NCBI RefSeq assembly: GCF_032598905.1
Contig: NZ_CP122458.1
Coordinates: 868,001-932,000 of the forward strand
Direction of reading: 5' to 3'
Source: Streptomyces sp. 11x1
GTDB lineage: Bacteria; Actinomycetota; Actinomycetes; Streptomycetales; Streptomycetaceae
Length of the DNA stretch: 64,000 nucleotides
Position 1 is the stretch's first letter. Each line of letters begins with the position of its first letter. The translations under genes and the position numbers were made by a program. Positions 1 through 7,887 of the stretch are shown piece after piece. The notes under the pieces were generated by a model that was not told the DNA's origin, made no database searches, and saw only the letters and a list, made by a program, of their open reading frames with translations.

Positions 1-274
1 TGCGGGGGGCGATCGGGAGCACGGCGACGACGTCCCAGCCGGGGCCGTGCTCCCGCGCCCGCAGGAGGCGTTGACGGACCGCGAGCTCGACGTCGTCCGT
101 CTGGTCGCGCTGGGGCACACCAACGCGGAGATCGCCGCCTCGATGTTCGTGTCCCTCTCCACGGTCAAGACCCACCTCGGCAGCATCCAGCTCAAGCTCG
201 CGGCCCGGAACCGGGTCGAGATCGCGGCGTGGGCGTGGGCGTGGCGGACGGGGCACGCGGGCGACGGCGCGTGA
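1..274 (+). CDS. LuxR-family regulator, C-terminal HTH (5' partial)
   Basis: The reading frame is open from the left edge to a TGA at 272-274, so only the end of the gene is present. The visible part has the LuxR/FixJ DNA-binding helix-turn-helix: LTDRELDVVRLVALGHTN, then AEIAASMFVSLSTVKTHLGS, with the usual conserved E, G and TVKTH positions. It ends with a short Ala/Trp-rich tail. The family binds DNA and activates or represses transcription. Whether this one is a response regulator, a LAL-type ATPase regulator or a single-domain protein cannot be told, because the N-terminus lies outside the window. Confidence 0.85.
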   Translation, partial: AGGDREHGDDVPAGAVLPRPQEALTDRELDVVRLVALGHTNAEIAASMFVSLSTVKTHLGSIQLKLAARNRVEIAAWAWAWRTGHAGDGA

Positions 275-291
275 GGGTCACCGCGTGAGGA

Positions 292-681
292 TCACGTCGT
301 GAGGGTGATACGGATGCCGATCGTGCCGTCGGCGCCGCGGCGCAGTCGGCTGCCTAGGAGGGTGAGCCGGCCGAGGACCCCGTACTTGCGGGCGATCAGC
401 CGCCGGTAGGCGGCGGAGCCGGCCGCGTCCAGGATGTCGGCGCGGGCGGGGACGGAGTCGCCGGTGGGGTTGCCGCGCACGTCGCAGGGGCCGACGAGGA
501 CGTCGGCGCGGTTGCGGATGCGTTTGACCTTCCAGGAGTCGGCGACGGTCCAGACTCCGAGGGCGTCGCCGTCCCGTACCACCCACACCGGAGTCGGCAC
601 GGTGGAGCCGTTCTTGCGGTAGGTGGTGACCAGCAGGTACTTGCCCGCGCCGAGCGCGTCGAGCGTGGTGTCGTCCGCCAT
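292..681 (-). CDS. PPOX-class F420/FMN-dependent oxidoreductase
   Basis: A 129-residue protein of the pyridoxamine-5'-phosphate-oxidase-like split-barrel type. It begins MADDTTLDALGAGKYLLVTT and continues with a TPVWVVRDGD strand and a SWKVKRIRNRADVLVGPCD segment, the layout of the short actinobacterial PPOX F420-dependent enzymes. Members bind F420 or FMN as dimers and reduce diverse substrates; the substrate cannot be predicted. No Shine-Dalgarno precedes the ATG, but a TAGACT box lies 6 nt upstream, so a leaderless transcript is possible. It converges with the regulator fragment on its 3' side. Confidence 0.85.
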   Translation of the reverse strand: MADDTTLDALGAGKYLLVTTYRKNGSTVPTPVWVVRDGDALGVWTVADSWKVKRIRNRADVLVGPCDVRGNPTGDSVPARADILDAAGSAAYRRLIARKYGVLGRLTLLGSRLRRGADGTIGIRITLTT

Positions 682-775
682 GACAGGAGTCTAGGGCCCC
701 TGCGCGGGGCCCGGGCGCACGACCGCCGGCGGAACCGTGGCGGCCGTACTCCCAGCAACGGACGGTGCGACGGCG

Positions 776-1411
776 TCAGTCCAGCAGGCCGTCGTAGTCG
801 GGGAGCTTGTACGTGCGCTCGGCGTGGCCGCCGACGAGGTCGGTGGTGTTGTTGCCGACGTTGGCGATGATCGTGTACCCGTCGGACTCGATGTCCGCGC
901 GCGAGGCGGTCTTGTAGGCGGAGACCTCGGAGAAGAGATCGGGCAGGTCGCGCACATAGAGCCCGTCGACGGGGTAGCCGACGTTCTTCAGGTTCCACTC
1001 GGTGAGGGACTCGATGATGCCGGGGCGGGCGGTGACGAAGAAGACGTCCACCCCACGGGACTTGGCGTACTTGGCCAGCGCCAGGGAGGGCTTCAGCGCC
1101 GGGGTCGGCAGCTGGTACCAGGGCGTGTAGTGCGTCTCCAGCGTCGTGTTGTCGATGTCGAAGACGATGGCGAGCCTCTGCCCCGAGGAGTTCGCGGTGC
1201 GCTGCTGGATGTAGGGCGTGGCCGTGTCGATGACGGTCTTCACGTCCTTCTGCCAGGTCGCGTAGTCCACTTCGGCGGCCGCGGCCGCGGTGATCGCGGC
1301 CGTGCCGGCCGCCGCGGCGGCCGGCACGGCGGCGGTCATCGAGGCGCCCAGGCCCAGGACGGCCACCGTGGCGACCGTGGTGATGCGGCGTCCCACACCG
1401 CTTGCTGTCAT
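776..1411 (-). CDS. Secreted HAD-family acid phosphatase (class B-like)
   Basis: 211 residues. The N-terminus is a signal peptide: basic residues, a hydrophobic core around residues 12-30 and Ala-rich cleavage sites near residues 33-46. The HAD nucleophile motif is IVFDIDNTTLE (DxDxT), followed by FFVTARPG (motif II-like Thr), a conserved Lys in SAYKTASR and a NVGNNTTD stretch in place of the usual GDNxxD. This is the plant vegetative storage protein/class B acid phosphatase superfamily, which hydrolyses phosphomonoesters outside the cell. The ATG has a good AAGGGG site 6 nt upstream. Unusually, the C-terminal acidic metal motif reads VGNNTTDL, so the metal site differs somewhat from the canonical one. 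Confidence 0.88.
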   Translation of the reverse strand: MTASGVGRRITTVATVAVLGLGASMTAAVPAAAAAGTAAITAAAAAEVDYATWQKDVKTVIDTATPYIQQRTANSSGQRLAIVFDIDNTTLETHYTPWYQLPTPALKPSLALAKYAKSRGVDVFFVTARPGIIESLTEWNLKNVGYPVDGLYVRDLPDLFSEVSAYKTASRADIESDGYTIIANVGNNTTDLVGGHAERTYKLPDYDGLLD

Positions 1412-1677
1412 GTTCGTCCCCTTCTAGTCATGTCAAAGCGGCGAGGTGGTCGGACCCCTCGCCGCAGTCGTCATGGTCATGTCCATCAGTGGCCGGGAGA
1501 CTACCCAAGAGTTACTGATTAGTAGAGAGGTCGCGACGAACGTTCTTCGACGGGACGAGGCCTGTGGGCCCGGCCGCGGGCCGTGAAGATCGCAGAACGC
1601 TCGGCAAACACCAACCGGCGGGTCTACATTGCCCGTTGGACGAGCGCACTTTCACAGAAGATCCAGGAGTTGATGCC

Positions 1678-2514
1678 GTGACGGACAACCCGGCCACCTC
1701 GGACTTCCCCTCCTCGTCGCTGAACCGTCGCATCGTCACCACGCGGCCGAGCGCCGCGCGGATCTGGAACTACTGGCTCGGCGGCAGGGACTACTACGAG
1801 GTCGACCGCAAGGCCGGGGACGAGATCCGCCGACTGCATCCGAGCATCCACGACTACGCGCGGGCGGACCGGCGGTTCCTGCGCCGGGCGGTGCGCCATC
1901 TCGCCGCCGACCTGGGGATCCGGCAGTTCCTGGACATCGGCGCCGGGCTACCGACCGCGGAGAACACCCACGAGGTCGCCCAGCGCGTCCTCCCGGACGC
2001 CCGGATCGTCTACGTCGACAACGACCCGTTGGTCCTGGTGCACGCGCGGGCCCTGCTGACGAGCGCGCCCGAGGGCCGTACGGACCACGTCGACGAGGAC
2101 GTGCGCAACGTCGACTCGATCCTCGAACACGCCGCGCGGACCCTGGACCTGAGCCGGCCGGTCGCGCTGATGCTGCTCGACGTGATGGCCTTCGTGGCCG
2201 ACGAGGAGGACCCGCAGGGCATCGTCCGCCGCCTCATGGCCGCGCTGCCCTCCGGCAGCCATCTGATGCTCTCGCACACCGTCACCGACCCGCGGTGGCC
2301 CGACGTGGACATCGCGGCGGCCTGGTGGAACGCGCACGGCACCCCGCGGCTGAACCAGCGCACCCCCGCGACAATCGCCCGCTTCTTCGACGGACTCGAC
2401 CTCCTCGAACCGGGCGTCGTCTCCTGCTCGCGCTGGCGCCCGGAGCCCACCGACGAGGACGCCGGTGAACCGGAGGAAGTGGCCATGTACTGCGGCGTGG
2501 GAGGCAAGCCTTGA
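1678..2514 (+). CDS. SAM-dependent methyltransferase, DUF574/Methyltransf_19 family
   Basis: 278 residues from a GTG start with AGGAG eight bases upstream; the frame is open further 5' but has no comparable ribosome site. The family signature is clear: ARIWNYWLGGRDYYEVDRKA near the N-terminus, then a Rossmann motif I, FLDIGAGLPTAENTHEVAQ, and the acidic strand-2 end YVDNDPLVLVHARALL. This family is greatly expanded in Streptomyces and is presumed to bind SAM; substrates are mostly unknown. The stop overlaps the ATG of the following GNAT gene (TGATG), so the two are likely translated together. Confidence 0.92.
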   Translation: MTDNPATSDFPSSSLNRRIVTTRPSAARIWNYWLGGRDYYEVDRKAGDEIRRLHPSIHDYARADRRFLRRAVRHLAADLGIRQFLDIGAGLPTAENTHEVAQRVLPDARIVYVDNDPLVLVHARALLTSAPEGRTDHVDEDVRNVDSILEHAARTLDLSRPVALMLLDVMAFVADEEDPQGIVRRLMAALPSGSHLMLSHTVTDPRWPDVDIAAAWWNAHGTPRLNQRTPATIARFFDGLDLLEPGVVSCSRWRPEPTDEDAGEPEEVAMYCGVGGKP

Positions 2515-3035
2515 TGGCGACGCACCTGGTCCGGCTCCAACTGGACGTCACCCACTTCGACCTGGCACGTTTCCAGCCGTACGTCGACAAGTGCCGGACC
2601 TCCGGCATCCGGCTGACGACCCTCTCCGAACTCGGCGACACCCCGGAGAACCGCCGCGCGTTGTACGGCCTCAACAAGGAGTGCTCGGCCGACATCCCCG
2701 AGCGAGGCGCCTTCTTCGCCTACGACGAGTACCACCGACTCCGCTTCGAGGTGCCCTCCTACGACCCGCGCGGTGTCGTGCTGGCCCTCGACGGCGACCG
2801 GTGGATCGGCATGGCGGCCACCTCGGACCGCCGCGATTCCGGATACGTGTTCAACGAGATGACCGGCGTGCGGACCGGCCATCGCGGCCGGGGTATCTCG
2901 GTGGCCATGAAGACCTTCGGCATCGGGTTCGCCGGGATGTGCGGGGTGAGCACCGTCCGTACGGTCCACCACCCGGCCAACAGCCGTGCGATCGCCATGA
3001 ACCGGACGTTGGGATACGTCGACGCGAACTGGTGA
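2514..3035 (+). CDS. GNAT-family N-acetyltransferase
   Basis: 173 residues. The ATG overlaps the upstream methyltransferase stop by one base. The GNAT fold shows the acetyl-CoA pyrophosphate loop as MTGVRTGHRGRGISVAMK (R-x-x-G-x-G/A-type) and a late VRTVHHPANSRAIAMNRTLGY block, where Asn and the N-R-x-L-G-Y pattern are typical of motif B. Such enzymes acetylate small amines, aminoglycosides or protein N-termini; the substrate is unknown. Coupling to the DUF574 methyltransferase suggests joint action on one molecule, but that is inference. Confidence 0.87.
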   Translation: MATHLVRLQLDVTHFDLARFQPYVDKCRTSGIRLTTLSELGDTPENRRALYGLNKECSADIPERGAFFAYDEYHRLRFEVPSYDPRGVVLALDGDRWIGMAATSDRRDSGYVFNEMTGVRTGHRGRGISVAMKTFGIGFAGMCGVSTVRTVHHPANSRAIAMNRTLGYVDANW

Positions 3036-3133
3036 ACATGTGCCGGTCATCGCACGTATGCAAGGAGGGCGCTCAAGGACCGGACGCCCTGGCGGTGTTG
3101 ACACCGTGTCGGACGGGGTTCGGGAGCCAGGCG

Positions 3134-4510
3134 ATGAGGCACGCACGACGACGAGTCGTGAAGCGGGTGGCGCGGCTGACAGCCGCGGGTGGAGTGATCT
3201 GCGGAGCCCTGATGGTCACGCAGGCGGCGATGGCGACCGAACCCGCCGTCACCCCGCCCGCGACCCCCAGCGCGGTGCTGGCCGCGTCCGGCACCGGGAA
3301 CAGCCTGCTGAGCGAACTCGGCACCGAGCGGACGGCGGGCACCTGGATCGCCGAGGACGGCAGCCCGGTCGTCGCCGTCACCGACGAGAAGGCCGCCGCC
3401 GAGGTCGAGCGGGCGGGCGCCCGCCCGAAGATGGTCGAGTACAGCGGCGAGGACCTGAAGTCCGCCACGGAGGCACTGCGTTCGGCGCCCCGGGTGCCGG
3501 GCACCTCCTGGGCGATCGCCCCCGCCTCCAACGAGGTGGTGGTGCGCGCCGACAGCACCGTCTCCAAGAAGGACTGGTCGAGCCTGACCGACCTCGCCGA
3601 GGAGATCGGCGGTTCCGTACGGATGGAGCGCACCGAGGGCGCGTACACGATGCGGCTCAACGGCGCGCAGCCGATCTTCGGCACCGGCGGCCGCTGCTCG
3701 ATCGGCTTCAACGTGACCGACGGCGAGAACGACTTCATGCTGACCGCCGGGCACTGCGGCCCCGCGGGTTCCGTCTGGTTCTCGGACGACCAGGGCCGGC
3801 AGGAGATCGGCCGGACGACCGAGACCAACTTCCCCGGCGCCGACTACTCGCTCGTCCAGTACCTCCAGGACGCGCCGAGCAACAAGACCAACGTCGTCTC
3901 CGTCGGCGACGGCCGCGGTGTGCGCATCACCTCCGTCGGTGACGCTGCGGTCGGCCAGCGGGTCTTCCGCAGCGGCAGCACCAGCGGCTTCCGCAACGGC
4001 GAGGTGACCGGCCTCGACGCCACGGTCAACTACCCCGAGGGCACGGTCTCCGGTCTCATCGAGACCACGGTCTGCGCCGAGCCGGGCGACAGTGGGGGCC
4101 CGCTCTTCTCGGAGGGCGTGGCGCTCGGGGTGACCTCTGGCGGCAACGGCGACTGCGAGGAGGGCGGCACGACGTTCTTCCAGCCGCTGTCCGACGCCCT
4201 CGACGATCTCGGTGTCCAGCTGAACGGTCTGCCGCAGTCCGCCGTCCGGCCGACCGCGGCGGGCGACGGTTCCGAGGAGGATGCCCAGGGTGCCGCCGCC
4301 CCGGGCTCCGCCGAACCGGGTGCCGTGGAGTCCGTCGAGTCCATCGAGGCCGCCTCGGACCTCATCGACCGTCTCGTCGACCCCCGCAACGTCGGCCCCG
4401 GGCTGCTGGTCATCGCCGGCAGCATGGTCGCCCTGGCGGCCACCCGCTTCATCCGCACGGAACAGGACCGCCAGGCGTACCGCCGCCAGTACTCACGGAG
4501 CTGGGGCTAG
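3134..4510 (+). CDS. Streptogrisin-like S1 serine protease with C-terminal membrane anchor
   Basis: 458 residues. ATG at 3134 with GGGAG seven bases upstream; longer in-frame starts are possible but overlap the GNAT gene. Order: signal peptide (about 1-33, ending QAAMA), a prodomain of about 140 residues, then a chymotrypsin-fold domain beginning near PIFGTGGRCSIGFNV. The catalytic triad is visible as LTAGHC (His), GADYSLVQY (Asp) and EPGDSGGPLF (Ser), with disulfide cysteines around them. After the protease comes a Ser/Glu/Pro-rich linker and a hydrophobic segment, GPGLLVIAGSMVALAATRF, followed by basic residues. The mature enzyme is therefore probably tethered to the membrane. This differs from classical secreted streptogrisins, which end at the protease domain. 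Confidence 0.93.
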   Translation: MRHARRRVVKRVARLTAAGGVICGALMVTQAAMATEPAVTPPATPSAVLAASGTGNSLLSELGTERTAGTWIAEDGSPVVAVTDEKAAAEVERAGARPKMVEYSGEDLKSATEALRSAPRVPGTSWAIAPASNEVVVRADSTVSKKDWSSLTDLAEEIGGSVRMERTEGAYTMRLNGAQPIFGTGGRCSIGFNVTDGENDFMLTAGHCGPAGSVWFSDDQGRQEIGRTTETNFPGADYSLVQYLQDAPSNKTNVVSVGDGRGVRITSVGDAAVGQRVFRSGSTSGFRNGEVTGLDATVNYPEGTVSGLIETTVCAEPGDSGGPLFSEGVALGVTSGGNGDCEEGGTTFFQPLSDALDDLGVQLNGLPQSAVRPTAAGDGSEEDAQGAAAPGSAEPGAVESVESIEAASDLIDRLVDPRNVGPGLLVIAGSMVALAATRFIRTEQDRQAYRRQYSRSWG

Positions 4511-4541
4511 AAACGCACAGAGCCGGGGCTGGAAACGAGTC

Positions 4542-4568
4542 GAGCGCGCCCCTTCGAGGGGCGCGCTC
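4542..4568. terminator. Perfect hairpin after the S1 protease gene
   Basis: The arms GAGCGCGCCCC and GGGGCGCGCTC are perfectly complementary (11 bp, loop TTCGA). It lies 31 bases downstream of the protease stop. There is no long T-run, which is usual for Streptomyces terminators. It abuts a copy of a dispersed repeat. Confidence 0.7.
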
Positions 4569-4570
4569 CG

Positions 4571-4599
4571 AAGGGGCGCGGGGAACTGCGCGAGCAGCC
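4571..4599 (+). repeat. Dispersed Streptomyces repeat, copy R1
   Basis: This stretch contains GGGGCGCGGGGAACTGCGCG. Nearly the same core recurs at 30531-30562, and a related form sharing AGGGGCGCGGGG is found on the other strand at 14133-14199 and 21741-21810. All copies but the one at 14133 are intergenic. No ORF is associated. Confidence 0.6.
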
Positions 4600-4623
4600 C
4601 CCCACCGGCCCGCGGCCGACGAC

Positions 4624-4806
4624 CTACGAAGAGGCCGCCCACTCGAGAACCAGACGTTCGTACTCGCTCCGCTGCTCCCTGTTCAACGTCCCACCGCTCC
4701 GGAACCAGAGCGCCCGGATCTCCTCGTTGACCTCGGCGGCCGTTCGCGCCGGTACTTCCGCTCTTTCCAGGACGACATCAGGGGTAGTGGACATGGTGTA
4801 AACCAT
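4624..4806 (-). CDS. Small hypothetical protein (60 aa)
   Basis: No recognised domain. The protein is charged and probably helical, with TAAEVNEEIRALWFRSGG and then LNREQRSEYERLVLEWA, which looks like two amphipathic helices. The ATG at 4806 has GAGG only four bases upstream; an internal ATG at 4794 is the alternative. Codon use is normal third-position GC, supporting a real gene. It sits between a convergent protease terminator and the ROK gene, transcribed in the same direction as ROK. Confidence 0.55.
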   Translation of the reverse strand: MVYTMSTTPDVVLERAEVPARTAAEVNEEIRALWFRSGGTLNREQRSEYERLVLEWAASS

Positions 4807-4884
4807 ATGTCCTCGAACGTGAAGCCGATGTGAGTAAAGGTGCCACTTCCGACATTGCGGACCGTGAAGCTGATCACTCTGCGT

Positions 4885-6045
4885 TTACGGCTCCACCGTT
4901 CCGAGCACGAGCACCTGAATGGCCAGCACGGCCGCCCCCCGGGCCCAGTCGTGGAAGTCGGACACCTTCGTCTCCAGGGGCACGGGCTGGGCCAGCGGAT
5001 GCCGATGGGCCCGGACCGCCTCGCGCACGCTCTCCCCGGCCACCGCCATCAGCCCCACCCCCTCCCCCGCCAGCAGGATCTTCTGCGGCATCACGAAGTT
5101 GGCGATCTGGGCCACCAGGATCCCCAGTGCCCGCCCCGCCTCGCCGACGACCCGCGCGCACATCGGCTCCCCCTCGGCCGCGCCGGCCAGGATCTCCTCG
5201 TACGTCACCGCACGTCCGGTCGCCGCTTCCACCTGGTAGCGGATGCTGGGGATGCTCAGTAGCGAGACGGCGCTGCCGCGCTCCCCGTCGGGGGTGAGCG
5301 GTCCGGTGGGGTCCACGATCCAGTGGCGGCCGAACCCCCGGTCCTCCTCGGCGCAGGGCACCCGCCGGCCTCCCAGGACCAGCCCGTAGCCGATCCCCGC
5401 GCCGATGGTGAGGACGACGAACCGGTCGAGGCCGCGTCCCGCGCCGAACCAGGTCTCGGCCTCGACGAGCGCGGCGACGTCGTTCTCGACGACCACCGGC
5501 AGACCGGTGCGCTCCTCGACGAGTTCGGCCAGCGGCACGTCGCGCCACGACAGGAAGGGCGACTCGCCGACCACCGCGCGCCGCCGGACGAGGCCGCCCA
5601 CCCCGATGCCGATGCCGGCCAACGAGGGGTGCGTACGGGCGAGTTCGGCGGCCATCTCGGCGAGCAGGTCGGCGACCCGCTCCGGCTCGTGCGTGGGGAG
5701 CGGACGGTCGTGGCGGGTGACGATCTCGCTGCGCAGCGTGGTGACCACGGCGTACACCATGTCGTCGGTGATCTTGAACCCGACGAAGGAGCGGGATTCG
5801 GCGACGACGTCCAGCGGCTGCGAGGGGCGTCCCTGCCGGACCTCGGGGAAGGGGGCGCCCTCGGCGGTCTCGACCAGCAGCCCCGACTCGATCAGCGGCT
5901 TGGTCAGCCGGGTGAGGCTCCCCGCGGACAGGCCGAGGCGCCGGGCGAGGTCCGTACGCGAGAGCGGGCCGTGCACGAGCACCTGGATCGCCACGGCGCG
6001 TTCTCCGGGACTGAGCGGCGGCCAGCCGGCATCGCGTGCGGTCAT
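4885..6045 (-). CDS. ROK-family transcriptional repressor
   Basis: 386 residues from the ATG at 6045; a GTG 36 bases upstream is an alternative. The N-terminal winged HTH reads SRTDLARRLGLSAGSLTRLT. It is followed by the ROK sugar-kinase-like fold: GIGIGVGGLV, then VVVENDVAALVEAETWFGAG, then VVLTIGAGIGYGLVLGG. The usual C-x-C-G-x-x-G-C zinc motif of ROK proteins is not visible; the corresponding part reads RVPCAEEDRGFGRHW, so metal binding may be altered. ROK regulators sense sugars or sugar phosphates. This one faces the remains of a sugar ABC transporter operon and two palindromic sites, so it probably controlled that operon and itself. Confidence 0.92.
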   Translation of the reverse strand: MTARDAGWPPLSPGERAVAIQVLVHGPLSRTDLARRLGLSAGSLTRLTKPLIESGLLVETAEGAPFPEVRQGRPSQPLDVVAESRSFVGFKITDDMVYAVVTTLRSEIVTRHDRPLPTHEPERVADLLAEMAAELARTHPSLAGIGIGVGGLVRRRAVVGESPFLSWRDVPLAELVEERTGLPVVVENDVAALVEAETWFGAGRGLDRFVVLTIGAGIGYGLVLGGRRVPCAEEDRGFGRHWIVDPTGPLTPDGERGSAVSLLSIPSIRYQVEAATGRAVTYEEILAGAAEGEPMCARVVGEAGRALGILVAQIANFVMPQKILLAGEGVGLMAVAGESVREAVRAHRHPLAQPVPLETKVSDFHDWARGAAVLAIQVLVLGTVEP

Positions 6046-6071
6046 GGGGGCCAGACTCCCACACCCTTTTC

Positions 6072-6171
6072 CTTTCGTCACGGAAACAACATAGCCGCTC
6101 CAAGCCGATCGAAGCCCGTTCCAGAAGACGCTCCCCTACCCCTTGACGCCACAATTCTTTCGCCACGAAAG
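6072..6171. promoter_or_regulatory. Divergent promoter region with two ROK-type operators
   Basis: Two related sites: CTTTCGTCACGGAAA at 6072-6086 (imperfect) and CTTTCGCCACGAAAG at 6157-6171 (perfect 6-3-6 palindrome). Read on opposite strands they match at 11 of 15 positions. One lies next to the ROK start, the other just before the permease remnant. That is the expected layout for autoregulation plus control of the divergent operon. Confidence 0.65.
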
Positions 6172-6214
6172 TAAGCCGGAGTCAGAGGCACCCGCCGCCG
6201 ATGAGGGAGCACCG

Positions 6215-6429
6215 ATGACCACCGCCTCCAGCAGTCCCCCGACCCGCAGCAGGCGCGGCACCGGCCTCCTGGCCGCCGACTTCGTCGCCCCGGCGATGCT
6301 CGGCTTCCTGGTCTTCCTGCTCTGGCCGACCCTGCGCGGCATCGTGCTCACGCCGTACCTGATGTCCAACGTGGTGGCGGGTCTGCGCAGTACCGGCTCA
6401 CCAGGGCCGGCCGGAGCGACCTCGGCTGA
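6215..6429 (+). pseudogene. Remnant of MalF-type sugar ABC permease (internal deletion)
   Basis: The start ATG and ribosome site (GGGAG) are intact. They encode a permease N-terminus with a typical first membrane segment, DFVAPAMLGFLVFLLWPTLRG. After about 55 codons the homology ends. A different frame then gives QYRLTRAGRSDLG plus a TGA at 6427-6429, which resembles the C-terminal tail of the same permease family. The middle (about five membrane segments) is missing and the junction is frameshifted, so this cannot be a working transporter. The frame from the ATG reads on into unrelated sequence to 6499. Confidence 0.65.
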
Positions 6430-6447
6430 CGGGACGGAGAAACTCGC

Positions 6448-6630
6448 ATGGCCACCCCGGCGACCCCTGCCGCGCCCACCGGCAAGCGCGCCAGCATGAT
6501 GAACGGCCCCTGCCGGACCACGGTCGGCCGGTACGGGGGCGTCCTCCCCGCCACCCCGGCCGGCAACGGCGCGCCGGTGAGCGGCCCCGACGAGGCCGAC
6601 GACCAGATCAACCTGATTCCCGACCAGTGA
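6448..6630 (+). pseudogene. Probable remnant of second sugar ABC permease (MalG-type)
   Basis: A 60-codon frame starts with MATPATPAAPTGKRA, resembling the cytoplasmic N-terminus of a MalG-type permease, in the position where that gene should follow. It has no membrane segment and runs into Gly/Pro-rich sequence ending QINLIPDQ, whose origin I do not recognise. Together with the preceding stub this looks like a deletion scar of the permease genes. The assignment rests mainly on position. Confidence 0.4.
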
Positions 6631-6644
6631 AGGACATTCCTCAG

Positions 6645-7847
6645 ATGACGTTCTCCCTCGGCATCGTGGGCGCCGGCCAGTTCTCCGGCCAGTTCGCCAC
6701 GCTGTTCCAGGCGCACCCCGGCGTCGGCGACGTCTACGTCACCGACCTGCTGCCCGAGCGGGCCGAAACCCTCGTGGCCGCCCAGCAACTGGCCGGCACC
6801 TTCCCGTCGTACGAGGCGATGCTGGAGTCGAAGGCGGTCGACGCCGTCGCGATCTTCACCCAGCGCTGGACTCACGGGCCACTGGTGCTCCAGGGCCTGA
6901 ACGCCGGCAAGCACGTCTACTCCGCGGTCCCCATGGCGATCACCGCCGACGAGACAGCGGCGATCATCGACGCGGTCGGGGCGACCGGGCTGACGTACAT
7001 GATGGGTGAGACGAGCCAGTACAACCCGGCGACCGTGCACGCCCGCAACCGGATGGCGGAGGGCGCGTTCGGGCGGGTCTTCTACGCCGAGGGCGACTAC
7101 GTCCACGACATGGACCTGGGGTTCTACGAGGCCTACCGGTACAGCGGCGGCGAGGAGTGGAAGCGGACCGCCAGCTACCCGCCGCTGCTGTACCCGACGC
7201 ACTCGGTGGGCGGGGTGCTCGGTGCCTGGCGGACGCACGCGGTCAGCGTCTCCGCGATCGGCGTCGTGGACGGGCGCGGTGACGGTGTGTTCGACAAGGA
7301 GGTCAGCCAGTTCGGCAACGACTTCTCCAACGCGACCGCGCTGTTCGAGGTGGCGGGCGGCGGTTCGTTCCGTACGAACGAGTTCCGGCGGGTCGGTTAC
7401 CCCTCGCAGATACGGGAGTCGCGTTTCCGGTTCTTCGGCACGGACGCCAGCATGGAGCAGCTCGCGACGGTGGCGTTCTGGCAGGACAAGAAGGGCGTCG
7501 AGGACATCAGTGAACTCCTGGAGCCCAAGCCCACCCTGTCCCCGGACGATCCCTCGCTCCAGCACATCGCGCCGGATCTGCGGGCCGCTTTCACCTCCGG
7601 TTCCGCGCCGGTGCACGACCGGTCGCGGCTGCCGAGGGAGTTCGACCATCTGCACAACGGGCACGAGGGCAGCCACCACTTCCTGGTGGACGACTTCGTG
7701 ACCGCCGTCAACACCCGCACCCTGCCGTCGGTGAACGCCTGGGTGGCGGCCCGCTACACCCTGCCGGGGATCGTCGCGCACGAGTCCGCGCGGCAGGGTG
7801 GGGTCCGGCTGGAGATCCCGGACTTCGGGGACGCCCCCGAGGCGTGA
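6645..7847 (+). CDS. Gfo/Idh/MocA-family NAD(P)-dependent oxidoreductase
   Basis: 400 residues. ATG at 6645 with GAAGGA about ten bases upstream. The N-terminal Rossmann motif is LGIVGAGQFSGQFATLF; the dehydrogenase landmark GKHVYSAVPMAITADE corresponds to the family's E-K-P motif, but with AVP instead of EKP. The C-terminal alpha/beta domain includes GEWKR-type, THSVGG and FRTNEFRR segments typical of sugar or inositol dehydrogenases. It probably oxidised a carbohydrate formerly imported by the adjacent transporter, now decayed. The gene itself looks intact. The loss of the canonical Lys in E-K-P is worth noting, since that Lys is usually near the active site. Confidence 0.88.
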   Translation: MTFSLGIVGAGQFSGQFATLFQAHPGVGDVYVTDLLPERAETLVAAQQLAGTFPSYEAMLESKAVDAVAIFTQRWTHGPLVLQGLNAGKHVYSAVPMAITADETAAIIDAVGATGLTYMMGETSQYNPATVHARNRMAEGAFGRVFYAEGDYVHDMDLGFYEAYRYSGGEEWKRTASYPPLLYPTHSVGGVLGAWRTHAVSVSAIGVVDGRGDGVFDKEVSQFGNDFSNATALFEVAGGGSFRTNEFRRVGYPSQIRESRFRFFGTDASMEQLATVAFWQDKKGVEDISELLEPKPTLSPDDPSLQHIAPDLRAAFTSGSAPVHDRSRLPREFDHLHNGHEGSHHFLVDDFVTAVNTRTLPSVNAWVAARYTLPGIVAHESARQGGVRLEIPDFGDAPEA

Positions 7848-7887
7848 CGTTCCGCCTTCGTCGCGAAGCCGGGCTCCTGGCCGTCCG

